DNA of 48,433 nucleotides from Bryobacterales bacterium (GTDB lineage Bacteria; Acidobacteriota; Terriglobia; Bryobacterales; Bryobacteraceae). The position numbers and the translations under genes were made by a program. The stretch covers positions 34,836 through 83,268 of the forward strand of contig PLOR01000071.1 of NCBI GenBank assembly GCA_003142185.1, written 5' to 3'. The notes beneath the pieces are model-generated. The model made no database searches, was not told the origin of the DNA, and saw nothing but the letters and a program-made list of their open reading frames with translations. Below are positions 1 to 9,602 of this stretch, piece after piece (the first letter of the stretch is position 1; the number at the start of each line of letters is the position of its first letter).

Positions 1-669
1 ACCGAGCGCGTGGCCGCCTGGAGAGAGTTGGCAAGGCGCCTGGCGCACGAGTTGAAGAATCCGCTCTTCCCTTTGCAAATCACCGTCGAAAACATGCAGC
101 GCGCCCGCGAGAGCCATCCGGCGGAATTCGACGAAGTGTTCCGCGAAGGCAGCCGCACGCTGCTGGCCGAGCTGGCCAACCTCAAGCAGATCATCGCCCG
201 CTTTTCCGATTTCGCCAAAATGCCCGCGCCCGAAATGCAGCCGGTGAATCTGAACGCGCTGGCCGGGGAAACCATGAAGCTGTTTGAGGCGCAGTTCGCC
301 CAGGCGCGGGTGACGGCGCGGGCGGAGCTGGCGCCGGAGCTGCCGACTGTTGCCGCCGATCCGGAACAGGTCGCGCGGGCCCTGCGCAACCTGGTGCTCA
401 ACGCCATCGATGCGATGCCCGAAGGCGGCGCGCTGACGGTGCGCACCATGCCGCAAGGATCGGGCGCGCGCCTGGAGATCTCCGATTCCGGCAAGGGCCT
501 GAGCCAGGAGGAATGCGAGCGCCTTTTCACGCCGTACTACACCACCAAGACGCACGGCACCGGCCTGGGCCTGGCGATCGTGCAATCGGTGGTCAGCGAT
601 CACCACGGCCGCGTTTCGGTGGAGAGCCAGCCCGGCAAAGGCACCACCTTTCGCATCGACTTAGGGTGA
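1..669 (+). CDS. Sensor histidine kinase, NtrY-like, C-terminal part (5' truncated)
   Basis: The open frame runs in from the window edge, so the sensor domain and true start are missing. What remains is a complete kinase core. The H-box (LAHELKNPLFPLQ) carries the phospho-accepting His at residue 16 of the visible part. It is followed by an N-box (NLVLNAIDAMPEGG), a G1 box (ISDSGKGLS), an F-box (LFTPYYTTK) and a G2 box (GTGLGLAIVQSVV). The HELKNPLFPLQ form of the H-box is typical of NtrY-type kinases. It should autophosphorylate and pass phosphate to the sigma-54 response regulator encoded just downstream on the same strand. Nitrogen sensing is only the family association; the input is unknown because the N-terminus is cut off. 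Confidence 0.93.
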   Translation, partial: TERVAAWRELARRLAHELKNPLFPLQITVENMQRARESHPAEFDEVFREGSRTLLAELANLKQIIARFSDFAKMPAPEMQPVNLNALAGETMKLFEAQFAQARVTARAELAPELPTVAADPEQVARALRNLVLNAIDAMPEGGALTVRTMPQGSGARLEISDSGKGLSQEECERLFTPYYTTKTHGTGLGLAIVQSVVSDHHGRVSVESQPGKGTTFRIDLG

Positions 670-671
670 AC

Positions 672-784
672 GTGGCGCGCGCACTCGTGCGTGCCGCGTC
701 GGCAATCCTGCCGACGCCTGGCGCACCGAGACGAAGAGGCGTCGAGAGAAGTCTCGACGCTGCACGCACGAGTGCGTGCGCCAC
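672..784. repeat. Composite palindromic repeat, family A, copy 1
   Basis: Outer arms of 23 bp (672-694 and 762-784) are inverted and differ at one base; each arm is itself near-palindromic around GCACTCGTGC. Inside lie two more perfect-stem hairpins, 696-717 (GCGTCGGCA / TGCCGACGC) and 739-760 (GCGTCGAGA / TCTCGACGC). The same architecture recurs at 2257-2364 and 6057-6169. It sits between the histidine kinase stop and the response regulator start, so it would be transcribed within the two-component operon. Confidence 0.9.
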
Positions 785-813
785 GGCCACAACCGTGAAG
801 TAGTTTTTGCGCG

Positions 814-2214
<1,401 letters not shown>

Positions 2215-2256
2215 CGGGCTAAGGGCCCGTCAGATTAGTAACCTTGCCGTTCCGAC

Positions 2257-2364
2257 GTGGCGCACGCACTCGTGCGTGCCGCGTCGGCACTCATGCCGAC
2301 GCAGGGCTATCCATGCGCAGGTGTCGAGAAGAGTCTCGACACGGCAAGAATAAATGCGTGCGCA
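2257..2364. repeat. Composite palindromic repeat, family A, copy 2 (right arm decayed)
   Basis: The left arm 2257-2279 is intact (GTGGCGCACGCACTCGTGCG...). Hairpin GCGTCGGCA/TGCCGACGC is at 2281-2302 and hairpin GTGTCGAGA/TCTCGACAC at 2321-2342. The right arm (about 2343-2364) is degenerate; only AATGCGTGCGC is recognisable. It lies in the same orientation as copy 1 and abuts a family B repeat. Confidence 0.85.
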
Positions 2365-2365
2365 T

Positions 2366-2390
2366 CGGAGCCGCGACCGGAGGGAGCGGT
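2366..2390. repeat. Repeat family B, half copy 1
   Basis: CGGAGCCGCGACCGG followed by AGGGAGCGGT. The same motif recurs at 24004-24059, 32898-32948 and 40182-40235, where it is preceded by an inverted left arm. Here only the right arm is present, directly after the decayed end of the family A element. Confidence 0.8.
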
Positions 2391-2441
2391 TCTTCGGTTG
2401 AGCGGCGCCGCTGCATGAACCGCAAAAAATGGGGCCGCCGC

Positions 2442-3014
2442 TCAGTGCGTCTCTTGAGATGCAATAGCTGCCTTCTTGGGCGCTGGTTTGGACGGCGCCA
2501 GGAGAGCGTCGATCGACTTACGCAAGTTCTGTTCCTCCTGATTGCCGAAGTAGACCGGCTCGGCGCCGTCGTGCTGTTCCCGTACCGTACCCCGGCGGTC
2601 GATGAACAGCAGAATCGGCATGTGGGGCAGACGGGTGAGCGCGTAGCCAGCGAAGTTCAGCGTAGCAACTGGATCGCTAAAGCCAACCGGAAACGGTGGG
2701 TGCATGTTGCCGATGAAGCGGGGCACGGCTTCCGGCCCGTCCTGGTCGATGGCCGAAGCCAGCATCTGGAGGCCGCGCGGTGCGTACTCCGGCTGCAATT
2801 TGTTCAGCAGTTCCACGGCGTGCTGGCAATGCGGGCAGGTGGTCAGGATGAACGCCAGCAGCACCGGCTTGCCCTTATATGCGGCCAGCGAGATCGGCTT
2901 ACCCTCCGGAATCTGGATGGCGAACTCGCCCACCTTGCGAGGGACCTGCTGGGCCTGGAGCGGCGCGCCCACCGCCAGGGACAGAGCCAGCAAAGATATC
3001 AGCGGCTTGAACAT
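2442..3014 (-). CDS. Secreted thioredoxin-fold (TlpA/AhpC-TSA-like) protein
   Basis: A 190-aa protein with a signal peptide (residues 1-22, MFKPLISLLALSLAVGAPLQA). The thioredoxin fold carries a CPHC redox motif (Cys60, Cys63) in LLAFILTTCPHC and the cis-Pro loop in LPHMPILLFIDRRG. A Lys/Ala-rich tail follows. It probably acts as a periplasmic thiol-disulfide oxidoreductase or peroxiredoxin-like reductase; the substrate cannot be told from sequence. ATG at 3014 places the signal peptide at the N-terminus. It stands alone, with repeat-rich spacers on both sides. Confidence 0.88.
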   Translation of the reverse strand: MFKPLISLLALSLAVGAPLQAQQVPRKVGEFAIQIPEGKPISLAAYKGKPVLLAFILTTCPHCQHAVELLNKLQPEYAPRGLQMLASAIDQDGPEAVPRFIGNMHPPFPVGFSDPVATLNFAGYALTRLPHMPILLFIDRRGTVREQHDGAEPVYFGNQEEQNLRKSIDALLAPSKPAPKKAAIASQETH

Positions 3015-3112
3015 GAACGTTCAGTTTAGCAGCAGAGGGCGGGCGGGCTGGTTGGATTATTGGATAAGACTTGGCCTGCGTACCCGGACATAGGTATTGG
3101 ACACAACGTGCA

Positions 3113-3322
3113 TGAGCCAGCCCGGCAGGGCGCAAGAAAGTAGCCCAGCGCGTGAGCGCTGGGACCAGTTGTGCAATGATCCAGCCCCGGAACGGGGCGA
3201 AAGGGCCAATGGCAGTTGCCGGTCTGACCGCCTTTCTTCCGCCCCGTTCCGGGGCTGTCCGAACCGATCGTGGTCCCAGCGCTCACGCGCTGGGCTATTC
3301 TCTGTCGCCCCTGCCGGGGCTC
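3113..3322. repeat. Composite inverted repeat in the 3015-3444 spacer
   Basis: This gene-free stretch of about 430 bp holds a nested palindrome. A perfect 26-bp inverted pair lies at 3142-3167 (starts AGCCCAGCGCGTGAGCGCTG) and 3271-3296. Inside it is a second inverted pair at 3181-3202 / 3239-3258 built on CAGCCCCGGAACGGGGCG. The outer flanks (AGCCCGGCAGGG at 3118-3129 / CCCTGCCGGGGCT at 3309-3321) also pair imperfectly. No other copy is seen in the window. I see no coding potential in the spacer. Confidence 0.85.
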
Positions 3323-3444
3323 ACTCCATTAGTTTCGGCTCCGGCGTGCACGGCAGGCTCGGAAGCCCGGTGCACAACTCTGATGTCTCACGCCCGCTCG
3401 CTCATCCTTGACCAGTGTCTGCCATTGGCGGATAATCGGAACGC

Positions 3445-3834
3445 GTGAAAAGACAGATGTTTGAAGAACTGCTGGCCAGCGTTCGCGAAGCCGGTGCAAT
3501 TCTGCGCGGCCAGCGGAACCGCGCGCGGCCGATGTCCATGAAGAACCCGCCTCATCCCGGAGATTTCATCCGGACCGAAATCATCGAACCGGCAGGCCTG
3601 TCCGTAACGGCAGCCGCCGCCGCGCTGCGGATTTCGCGCCCCGCGCTCTCTAGTCTGCTGAACGGCAAGGCCGACCTGTCCGGCGGCATGGCGTTACGCA
3701 TCGAGAAGGCCTTCGGCGTGAAGATGGACACGCTAATGCGGATGCAAGCCTCATACGATATTGCGCAAACCCGCAAGCGCGAGGACGAGATCCGCGTGCA
3801 TCGGTTCCAGCCGCCTGCCGAGGCTCGCTCGTAG
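3445..3834 (+). CDS. Solitary HigA/XRE-type antitoxin-like HTH protein with extra N-terminal segment
   Basis: A 129-aa protein. Residues 30-110 are a HigA-type HTH: HPGDFIRTEIIEPAGLSVT, then AAALRISRPALSSLLNGKADLSGGMALRIEKAFG. Residues 5-28 (MFEELLASVREAGAILRGQRNR) resemble the leader found at the start of a different antitoxin/XRE group (NadS-like), which suggests a fusion. A start at ATG 3532 or 3538 would give a HigA of ordinary size; none of the candidates has a convincing Shine-Dalgarno, so GTG 3445 is tentative. No HigB/RelE toxin is adjacent on either side, so it is an orphan antitoxin or a repressor. Confidence 0.8.
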   Translation: MKRQMFEELLASVREAGAILRGQRNRARPMSMKNPPHPGDFIRTEIIEPAGLSVTAAAAALRISRPALSSLLNGKADLSGGMALRIEKAFGVKMDTLMRMQASYDIAQTRKREDEIRVHRFQPPAEARS

Positions 3835-3856
3835 GCTTGGAGCGAATGTGTTCGTA

Positions 3857-3895
3857 TATGCAGCTTGGCAAGCTGCGGACCGATTGGAAATCGGC
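3857..3895. repeat. Double hairpin (REP-like) downstream of the orphan antitoxin
   Basis: GCAGCTTGGCAAGCTGC (3859-3875) is a perfect 8-bp stem with a 1-nt loop. It is followed by CCGATTGGAAATCGG (3880-3894), a 6-bp stem. The pair could act as a terminator or REP-type element. The rest of the 3835-4045 spacer shows nothing recognisable. Confidence 0.6.
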
Positions 3896-4045
3896 CCGCG
3901 CGGCGATTCGAGCAGCCTTCCGATAACCCCGTTTTTTGTCGACAACCCCGTTTCGTGCGGCTGGAGCTGTTTCCGGATGGCCCGTGATACGGAACTCAAA
4001 CTCAGTACTCAACTGTGGGAGACGCCGGCCAGATTGCTGCGTGGA

Positions 4046-4363
4046 TCACACGCGGTGATCTGAACAACCGCAGAGTTTTCTCACCCATCGAATCGACAGT
4101 TGCACCACAAAACCAACGATGAGTGAATTCAGGAAGACTAAGCCACAGAAGAGCACGACAGACGTATCGATGCCTAGATGCTCCCAAACGAGAATCCACG
4201 GAAGTGCGAGCGGTAATAGCTCGATGCCGTATTCTCCCGAACATCCGGGGTTCTCGCGGCAAAGGCTTTCGAGGTGAAGATAAAACACGCCGACTGCGAC
4301 CCAACAGGCGGCCGTCGCTAATATCCAGGCGGAGTTCCGGCGGACGACGCCCATCAGGCTCAC
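4046..4363 (-). CDS. Small membrane protein, function unknown
   Basis: A 105-aa protein with two or three hydrophobic spans: about 12-30 (AWILATAACWVAVGVFYL), 53-65 (LLPLALPWILVW) and 70-95 (SVVLFCGLVFLNSLIVGFVVQL). Start GTG 4363 was chosen because it overlaps the stop of the upstream metallopeptidase (GTGA) and has GGAGG seven bases upstream; ATG 4354 is the alternative. Co-translation with the secreted metallopeptidase suggests a shared role. No family recognised. Confidence 0.7.
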   Translation of the reverse strand: MSLMGVVRRNSAWILATAACWVAVGVFYLHLESLCRENPGCSGEYGIELLPLALPWILVWEHLGIDTSVVLFCGLVFLNSLIVGFVVQLSIRWVRKLCGCSDHRV

Positions 4364-5628
4364 TGTGCCGCCTCCATCCCTTCCACGCTGGTGACCACAG
4401 CCCCATTCCGCCGCAGCTCGAAGCGGCCGTCGTCGCCGGTGCCGGCGATGTGGTCGGCGGTTTCGGTGTCCACGGTCATGTGCTTCCATTTCTTGGTGAG
4501 CACCTGGCGGTAAAGGGCGAAGTATCTCGCGGCGCTGGCTTCGTCGTCCCACTCGACGGCATACAATAGCACCACGCGCGCGAGCTTCTTGTTCTCGCGC
4601 AGCTCGAAGCGGCAGCCGCGCCAGTGCGGAGCGATTTCCTGCGCTTCGGGTTTGCCCACGTATTGCTCGATCAGTATGCCGTGTTCCAACTCGCCCAGCT
4701 CGCCACTGACCAGTTCTTTGTAGCCGCGCGGAAGATGCGGGTGGGGAAGCGCGGGCTCGGTGGGCTTCACTTTGGCGAAGTATTTTTCGGGATGCAGAAT
4801 CTGCTGCGTGGAGACGGGAGCGTCGGTGAAAACTTCGGAGAAGGCGCGCTGGTGGTCGCGTTCCAGCACGGCGGATTGGAAAGCCATCCCCTCGGTATAG
4901 GGAAATACCAGCGAGCGCCGCAGATAGAGAGGCGCTTTTTCGAAGACCGGAAACTGGCCGGCGCCGGAATCGGTCATGCCGGCCATGCTGGCGGCCAGCG
5001 CCTGGTTGCCCAGCAGCGTCTGCCCCAGGCGCCGCGCCGTATATTCGCTCATCAGCCAGGTGGCCTGGCCTTCCATCACGGAGAGCCGGGCGGTCGAGCC
5101 GTCGTCGCTTTTGCGCGCCTGCTTGATGTAGCGCCCCAGGTTGAAATTCTGGTCCGCCAGGGCGTGTGCGAGCTCATGCGCCAGCACGGTATCCTCCGAT
5201 TCTTCGCTGTTGGAACCGGTCAGAAAAAGCTTGCGCTTGTGGTAATCGTAGAAGGCGGCGGCCTGCTCGGTGAGCAGATCCACGGTGCTCGCGGCCAGGT
5301 CGAAATCCGCAGGGACCAGGCCGAACTTCTTGAGCGTCAATTCCTCGGCGCGGATATCCTGCGGGCTGGTCTCTTCCTTCAACCGCTGCTTGAGGAAGGC
5401 GTTGACCTGTTGCTTATCGATGAAACTGCACGGCACCGGGCGCAGCAACGGAAGGCCGGTGATTTCGGAGAGCTGGCGGGAAATCTCGGGGACCTGCCGG
5501 CACGCGGCCTGGTTGGGCGCACCGCCGTTCGCCCACACGGACGCGGCGGGACCAAGCAGCAGCCACAATGCCGCCAGCAACGCGACACAGGCGCGCCCTA
5601 AGTGCTTGATCGGCTGCGGCCTCAGCAT
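4360..5628 (-). CDS. Secreted or membrane-anchored HEXXH metallopeptidase-like protein
   Basis: A 422-aa protein with a hydrophobic N-terminal export segment (about 12-34). The zinc-binding motif HELAH lies at 151-155 (LAHELAHALADQNFNL), with a likely third ligand Glu186 in SVMEGQATWLMSEY. The spacing of about 31 residues from the second His to this Glu fits a gluzincin arrangement. The flanking sequence (DTVLAHELAHALADQ) matches uncharacterised acidobacterial proteins of this general type. The substrate is unknown; it should act outside the cytoplasmic membrane. The downstream small membrane protein is translationally coupled to it. Confidence 0.8.
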   Translation of the reverse strand: MLRPQPIKHLGRACVALLAALWLLLGPAASVWANGGAPNQAACRQVPEISRQLSEITGLPLLRPVPCSFIDKQQVNAFLKQRLKEETSPQDIRAEELTLKKFGLVPADFDLAASTVDLLTEQAAAFYDYHKRKLFLTGSNSEESEDTVLAHELAHALADQNFNLGRYIKQARKSDDGSTARLSVMEGQATWLMSEYTARRLGQTLLGNQALAASMAGMTDSGAGQFPVFEKAPLYLRRSLVFPYTEGMAFQSAVLERDHQRAFSEVFTDAPVSTQQILHPEKYFAKVKPTEPALPHPHLPRGYKELVSGELGELEHGILIEQYVGKPEAQEIAPHWRGCRFELRENKKLARVVLLYAVEWDDEASAARYFALYRQVLTKKWKHMTVDTETADHIAGTGDDGRFELRRNGAVVTSVEGMEAAQ

Positions 5629-5691
5629 CCTGCTCCCAGCTTAGCGCGCTACAATGAAAGGGCGGTTTTACCCACCAACAGGAGAATCTCT

Positions 5692-5823
5692 TTGGCAGCG
5701 GAAAAGAATTACAAGGCGGAATACCTGGGCAGCGGCACCTTCGTCATCAGCAAGCCCAAGCGGCAGAAGCACAAGACGCGACAATCCAGGCTGCGCAACC
5801 CCCAGCGCGGCTCGCGCAAATAG
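5692..5823 (+). CDS. Small basic protein (43 aa), function unknown
   Basis: Starts at TTG 5692 with a good Shine-Dalgarno (CAGGAGAATCTC, AGGAGA about 7 nt upstream). The product is lysine/arginine-rich after an N-terminal half resembling a beta-hairpin (NYKAEYLGSGTFVISKPKRQ), with tail HKTRQSRLRNPQRGSRK. It is divergent from the metallopeptidase operon, only 63 bp away. The high positive charge suggests nucleic-acid or ribosome association, but this is inference. The frame has open sequence upstream back to 5602 but no better start. Confidence 0.6.
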   Translation: MAAEKNYKAEYLGSGTFVISKPKRQKHKTRQSRLRNPQRGSRK

Positions 5824-6056
5824 ACCAGAGGGAATCCGGCCGTTCGGTGAATGGAACGCTCCAGCGGAGCGGGTAGGCCGTTGGGGAAGGCGGTTTGGAA
5901 TTGCCAGGTAAGCAAGACGGGAACCGAATTCCCTCTCGCTCACACCATATCTGTCCTGCCCCGCAACCCCGTCGTCGCTCCGGCTGTAATCGACTGAAAA
6001 CAAGGTCGCAAGAAATGTTGGCGGAGCTGTCACCAGCGTTTGCGCCGGTTGCGGCC
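5824..6056. other. Spacer without recognised feature
   Basis: Left part of the 362-bp gap between the small basic protein and the secreted protein at 6186. I see no convincing gene, RNA or repeat in it; the right part is family A repeat copy 3. Confidence 0.5.
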
Positions 6057-6169
6057 GTGGCGCACGCACTCGTGCGTGCCGTGTCGAGACTCTTCTCGAC
6101 ATGTCTTCGCTTCGCCTCGCCGGGCGTCGGCACGATTGCCGACGCGGCACGCACGAGTGCGTGCGCCAC
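6057..6169. repeat. Composite palindromic repeat, family A, copy 3 (inverted)
   Basis: Perfect 23-bp arms at 6057-6079 and 6147-6169. The inner hairpins come in the reverse order to copies 1 and 2: GTGTCGAGA/TCTCGACAT first (6081-6102), then GCGTCGGCA/TGCCGACGC (6124-6145). The element is therefore present in the opposite orientation. Confidence 0.92.
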
Positions 6170-6185
6170 CTAGCTCGCTGCGCCG

Positions 6186-6785
6186 CTACTCGGCGCTGAA
6201 TTGGAAGACGTCCGTGTTGGTGTGGACGGTGAGCTTGCCGCCGGTGAGCAGCTTGGCTTCGGCAAAAAAGACGGCGCCATCGGTGCTATCGCCCGGCTCC
6301 AGGCGGGTTTTCACCAGGGCCAGCGCGCTGGCGGCGGCCGCCGCGCGCAACCGGGTCGAACTGACCGCCAGCGCACTCTGGCGGCGGGCTTCATACCCGT
6401 TGGTGGACTTGAAGTGCGGGTTGCCGTAAATTCCCGCTTCGTAAGTGGTGACCAGCTTGACCACGTCGCTGCCGCTTCCCTTCTGCATTTCCATCTCGAT
6501 GATGTCGTGCGCGGGCGCGCCATGCACGGTGGTGCCGTCGGCACACTCGATGCTGAAGTCCTCCGGCCGGATCACATAAGGGCCGGCCGAGCCGTTGGAG
6601 ACGACCACCTGAATGATGGAGTACTCGTGCAGGCGGGCGGGCAGATGGGCGAGCATGATGGTCACGCCGGACCGTGTCAGAGTCTGATAGTGGAGACCGT
6701 TCGACTCGAATTGGATGACCTGCGCCGGCGCCGCGATCGACAGCAGCATCGACAGCGTCGCACACGCCCCGAAAACCCGCACCAT
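6186..6785 (-). CDS. Secreted protein of unknown function
   Basis: A 199-aa protein with a signal peptide (MVRVFGACATLSMLLSIAAPAQ). The mature part looks like beta-sandwich sequence (IIQVVVSNGSAGPYVIRPEDFSIECADG) and has a C-terminal beta-rich segment (DGAVFFAEAKLLTGGKLTVHTN). The pattern resembles small acidobacterial exported proteins of unknown role. ATG 6785 starts the signal peptide directly. It is divergently transcribed from the GH3 gene with 91 bp between them, so the two may share a regulatory region. Confidence 0.75.
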   Translation of the reverse strand: MVRVFGACATLSMLLSIAAPAQVIQFESNGLHYQTLTRSGVTIMLAHLPARLHEYSIIQVVVSNGSAGPYVIRPEDFSIECADGTTVHGAPAHDIIEMEMQKGSGSDVVKLVTTYEAGIYGNPHFKSTNGYEARRQSALAVSSTRLRAAAAASALALVKTRLEPGDSTDGAVFFAEAKLLTGGKLTVHTNTDVFQFSAE

Positions 6786-6876
6786 GAGACCATCTTACGC
6801 TAGCGCTCGAAGGGTCTCCAAGCGCCGAACAGTGTTATGCTGCGGTTCTGAAGCGTTCCAAATAGAAGGTAAAACC

Positions 6877-9462
6877 ATGATTTCAGCCATTCCCTCGGCG
6901 TTTACTCTCTTCGTTTGTGCGGCCTTGGTCGCCGTGCCCCTGATGGCCGCTTCGAGCGCCGACGAGGAGCGGGTCTCCGACACCGAGAAGCGAGTCTCCG
7001 ACATCCTTAGCCGGATGACCCTCGAAGAGAAGATCGACCTCATCGGCGGCGTGGACGGCTTCTATATCCGCGCCATCCCTCGCGTCGGGCTGCCGAGGCT
7101 GAAAATGTCAGACGGCCCCATCGGCGCGCGCAACGACGGGCCGGCCACCACCGTGGCGGGCGGCATCGCTTTGGCAGCCACCTGGAACCCGGCGCTGGCG
7201 GAAAGCGTGGGCGGCGCCATCGCCACCGATGCCCGCGCGCGCGGCGTTCACTTCATGCTCGGCCCGGGCGTGAACATTTATGTCGCACCCATGAACGGCC
7301 GCAACTTCGAATACTTCGGTGAGGACCCGTTCCTGGGCGGGCGCATCGCCGTCAGCTACATCGAGGGCATGCAGAAGCTGGGCGTATCGGCGACCGTCAA
7401 GCACTTCATAGGCAACAATTCGGAGTACGACCGCCACAACGTGGACGCCATCATCGACGAGCGCGCCGTGCGCGAGATCTACCTGCCCATCTTCGAAGCC
7501 GCCGTCAAACGCGCGCACGTCGGCGCCATCATGGATTCCTACAATCTGACCAACGGCCAGCACCTCACCGAGAGTTCGTATTTCAACACGGAAACCGCCA
7601 AGCGGACCTGGGGCTTCGATGGTGTGATGATGTCCGACTGGTGGGCCACATACGACGGGGTAGCGGCGGCCAACGGCGGGATGGACCTGGAGATGCCCGC
7701 CGGCGATCACATGAACCGCGCGATCCTGCTGCCGGCGATCGAAAAGGGGCAAGTTTCGATGGCCACCATCGACGACAAGGTGCGCCGCATTCTGCGCGTT
7801 GCGATCCGTTTCGGCTGGCTGGACCGGGAACAGGAGGACCTGATGATTCCGCGCTACAGCAACGCCGGCGCGCGGGTGGCGCTCCAGGCCGCGCGCGAAT
7901 CCATGGTGCTGCTCAAGAACGAGGGGAACCTGCTGCCCATCGATGTCGGCGGCGTTAAGACCATCGCCCTGATCGGCCCCAACGCGTATCCGGCCGTGCC
8001 CAACGCGGGCGGCAGCGCGGGCGTGAAGCCGTTTGCCGCGGTCAGTTTCCTGGAGGGGTTGACCGATAAGCTCGGCACCAAAGTCAACGTGCTGTGGAAC
8101 GCCGGCTTGCCCGATCGCAGAAAGATCGCTGGCGGCACCGAGTTCATCACCGAAGCCGGCGGCGGCGAGGCGGGCGTCAAGATGGAGGTCTTCCCCAACA
8201 AGGATCTCTCCGGCGCGCCATCAGCGACGCGCATCAGCCGGCACATCAACATGGACCCAGCCTTCTCGATGGCCGACTTGACGACCGGCGAGGACTTTGC
8301 CGCGCTGCTCGCCAACCCGCCCAAAGCTTCATCGATGCGTTGGAGCGGCTACTATACGGCCAAGACCGCCGGCGTCTACGAGATTTTCGCCGAATCGCCG
8401 ACCGATGCCGAGGGCGGATACCGCCTTTACCTGGACGGCAAGCCGGTTCTGGATGGCTGGACGGTGCGCAAAGCAATGGTCGACCAGGCCATGCTCGATC
8501 TCGCCGCCGGGCCGCACAAAGTGGTCTTCGAGAGGTTTCAAGGCGGCTTCAACTTTCATGGCGAGGTGGTGCGCGTCGGCATAGCGCCGCAGGCGAGCCT
8601 GGTGGATCCCACCGCCAAGGCGCTGGCGGCGAAGGCCGATGTGGTGGTGCTGGCAGTGGGCTTCAACGCCAGCAATGAGAGCGAAGGCGGCGACCGCACC
8701 TTCCAGTTGCCGACGGGCCAGGAAGAGCTAATCCGCGAGATCTCCGCCATCAACAAAAAGACCGTAGTCATCATCACGGCCGGCGGCGGCGTGGACGTGC
8801 ACGGCTGGCTGGGCCACGTTCCGAGCGTGATTCAGGCCTGGTATCCCGGCCAGGCGGGCGGCACTGCGCTGGCGGAAATCCTGCTGGGCGAGGTGAACCC
8901 CTCCGGGCGCCTGCCCATCAGCATCGAGAAACGCTGGGAGGATAACCCGGCGCACGACAGCTACTATCCCGATCCCGGCACGCGCCGCGTGGTGTATCGC
9001 AACGGCGTGTTCGTGGGCTATCGCGGCTACGAACACAACGGCGTGACGCCGGCGTTCGCTTTCGGCTACGGCTTGTCCTACACCACTTTCCGTTACGGCA
9101 AACTCGCCATCAAGCCGGGCGCCATGGCGGGCGCCTATGAAGTGACCTTCGAAGTGACTAACACCGGCCAGCGCGCAGGCGCCGAAGTGGCGCAACTCTA
9201 TATCGGTGACGGCCACGCCTCTGTCCCGCGCCCGCCCAAGGAGCTGAAGGGCTTTGCGAAAGTCGAGCTGAAACCGGGAGAGACCAAGCCAGTAACTATC
9301 GCGCTCGAGCCCCGAGCGTTCACTTACTACGATGTGAAAGACAAGCTATGGCGCGCCGACCCCGGCGAATTCGAGGTGCTGATAGGCCGAAGCTCAGCGG
9401 CCATCGAGCTAAAGGGGAAGATACGGTTGGCGGCTGGGCTGACGGCGGCGGCGGCGGAATAA
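6877..9462 (+). CDS. Glycoside hydrolase family 3 (beta-glucosidase-like) with PA14 insert, exported
   Basis: An 861-aa protein with a signal peptide (about 1-26). The GH3 N-terminal barrel contains GRNFEYFGEDP (141-151), KHFIGN (175-180) and the catalytic nucleophile Asp254 in MMSDWWATYDG. A PA14-type carbohydrate-binding insert (about 432-575; MRWSGYYTAKTAGVYEIFAES, YRLYLDGKPV) interrupts the C-terminal domain, which resumes at VVVLAVGFN. A fibronectin-III-like domain ends the protein (VTFEVTNTGQRAGAEVAQLYI). It should release terminal sugars from plant or microbial glucans or xylans in the periplasm or outside the cell. ATG 6877 was chosen over open frame upstream because of AAGG 8 nt before it and the signal peptide. 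Confidence 0.95.
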   Translation: MISAIPSAFTLFVCAALVAVPLMAASSADEERVSDTEKRVSDILSRMTLEEKIDLIGGVDGFYIRAIPRVGLPRLKMSDGPIGARNDGPATTVAGGIALAATWNPALAESVGGAIATDARARGVHFMLGPGVNIYVAPMNGRNFEYFGEDPFLGGRIAVSYIEGMQKLGVSATVKHFIGNNSEYDRHNVDAIIDERAVREIYLPIFEAAVKRAHVGAIMDSYNLTNGQHLTESSYFNTETAKRTWGFDGVMMSDWWATYDGVAAANGGMDLEMPAGDHMNRAILLPAIEKGQVSMATIDDKVRRILRVAIRFGWLDREQEDLMIPRYSNAGARVALQAARESMVLLKNEGNLLPIDVGGVKTIALIGPNAYPAVPNAGGSAGVKPFAAVSFLEGLTDKLGTKVNVLWNAGLPDRRKIAGGTEFITEAGGGEAGVKMEVFPNKDLSGAPSATRISRHINMDPAFSMADLTTGEDFAALLANPPKASSMRWSGYYTAKTAGVYEIFAESPTDAEGGYRLYLDGKPVLDGWTVRKAMVDQAMLDLAAGPHKVVFERFQGGFNFHGEVVRVGIAPQASLVDPTAKALAAKADVVVLAVGFNASNESEGGDRTFQLPTGQEELIREISAINKKTVVIITAGGGVDVHGWLGHVPSVIQAWYPGQAGGTALAEILLGEVNPSGRLPISIEKRWEDNPAHDSYYPDPGTRRVVYRNGVFVGYRGYEHNGVTPAFAFGYGLSYTTFRYGKLAIKPGAMAGAYEVTFEVTNTGQRAGAEVAQLYIGDGHASVPRPPKELKGFAKVELKPGETKPVTIALEPRAFTYYDVKDKLWRADPGEFEVLIGRSSAAIELKGKIRLAAGLTAAAAE

Positions 9463-9602
9463 GCGATCGGGCAATGGGTCGGTTTCTCCGCGCAAGCCTC
9501 TAGGGGCAGCCAGCTACGCGCCTAAGCGTGTTCGCTCACGAAATCTATGGCGCTGTTGGACGGAAAAGTGGGCGACCCAGGAGATATCCTCGGGCGAGCT
9601 TG

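Noticed and set aside
2244-3029. Plus-strand open frame of 261 aa after the response regulator
   Set aside because: It runs through two repeat elements and then antisense to the secreted redoxin gene.
3650-4012. Minus-strand ORFs overlapping the orphan antitoxin, considered as a missing toxin
   Set aside because: They lack any RelE/HigB or PIN pattern and run through the hairpins downstream of the gene.
9463-9602. Possible small gene or terminator after GH3
   Set aside because: No ribosome site, domain or clear stem-loop was found in the 140-bp gap.
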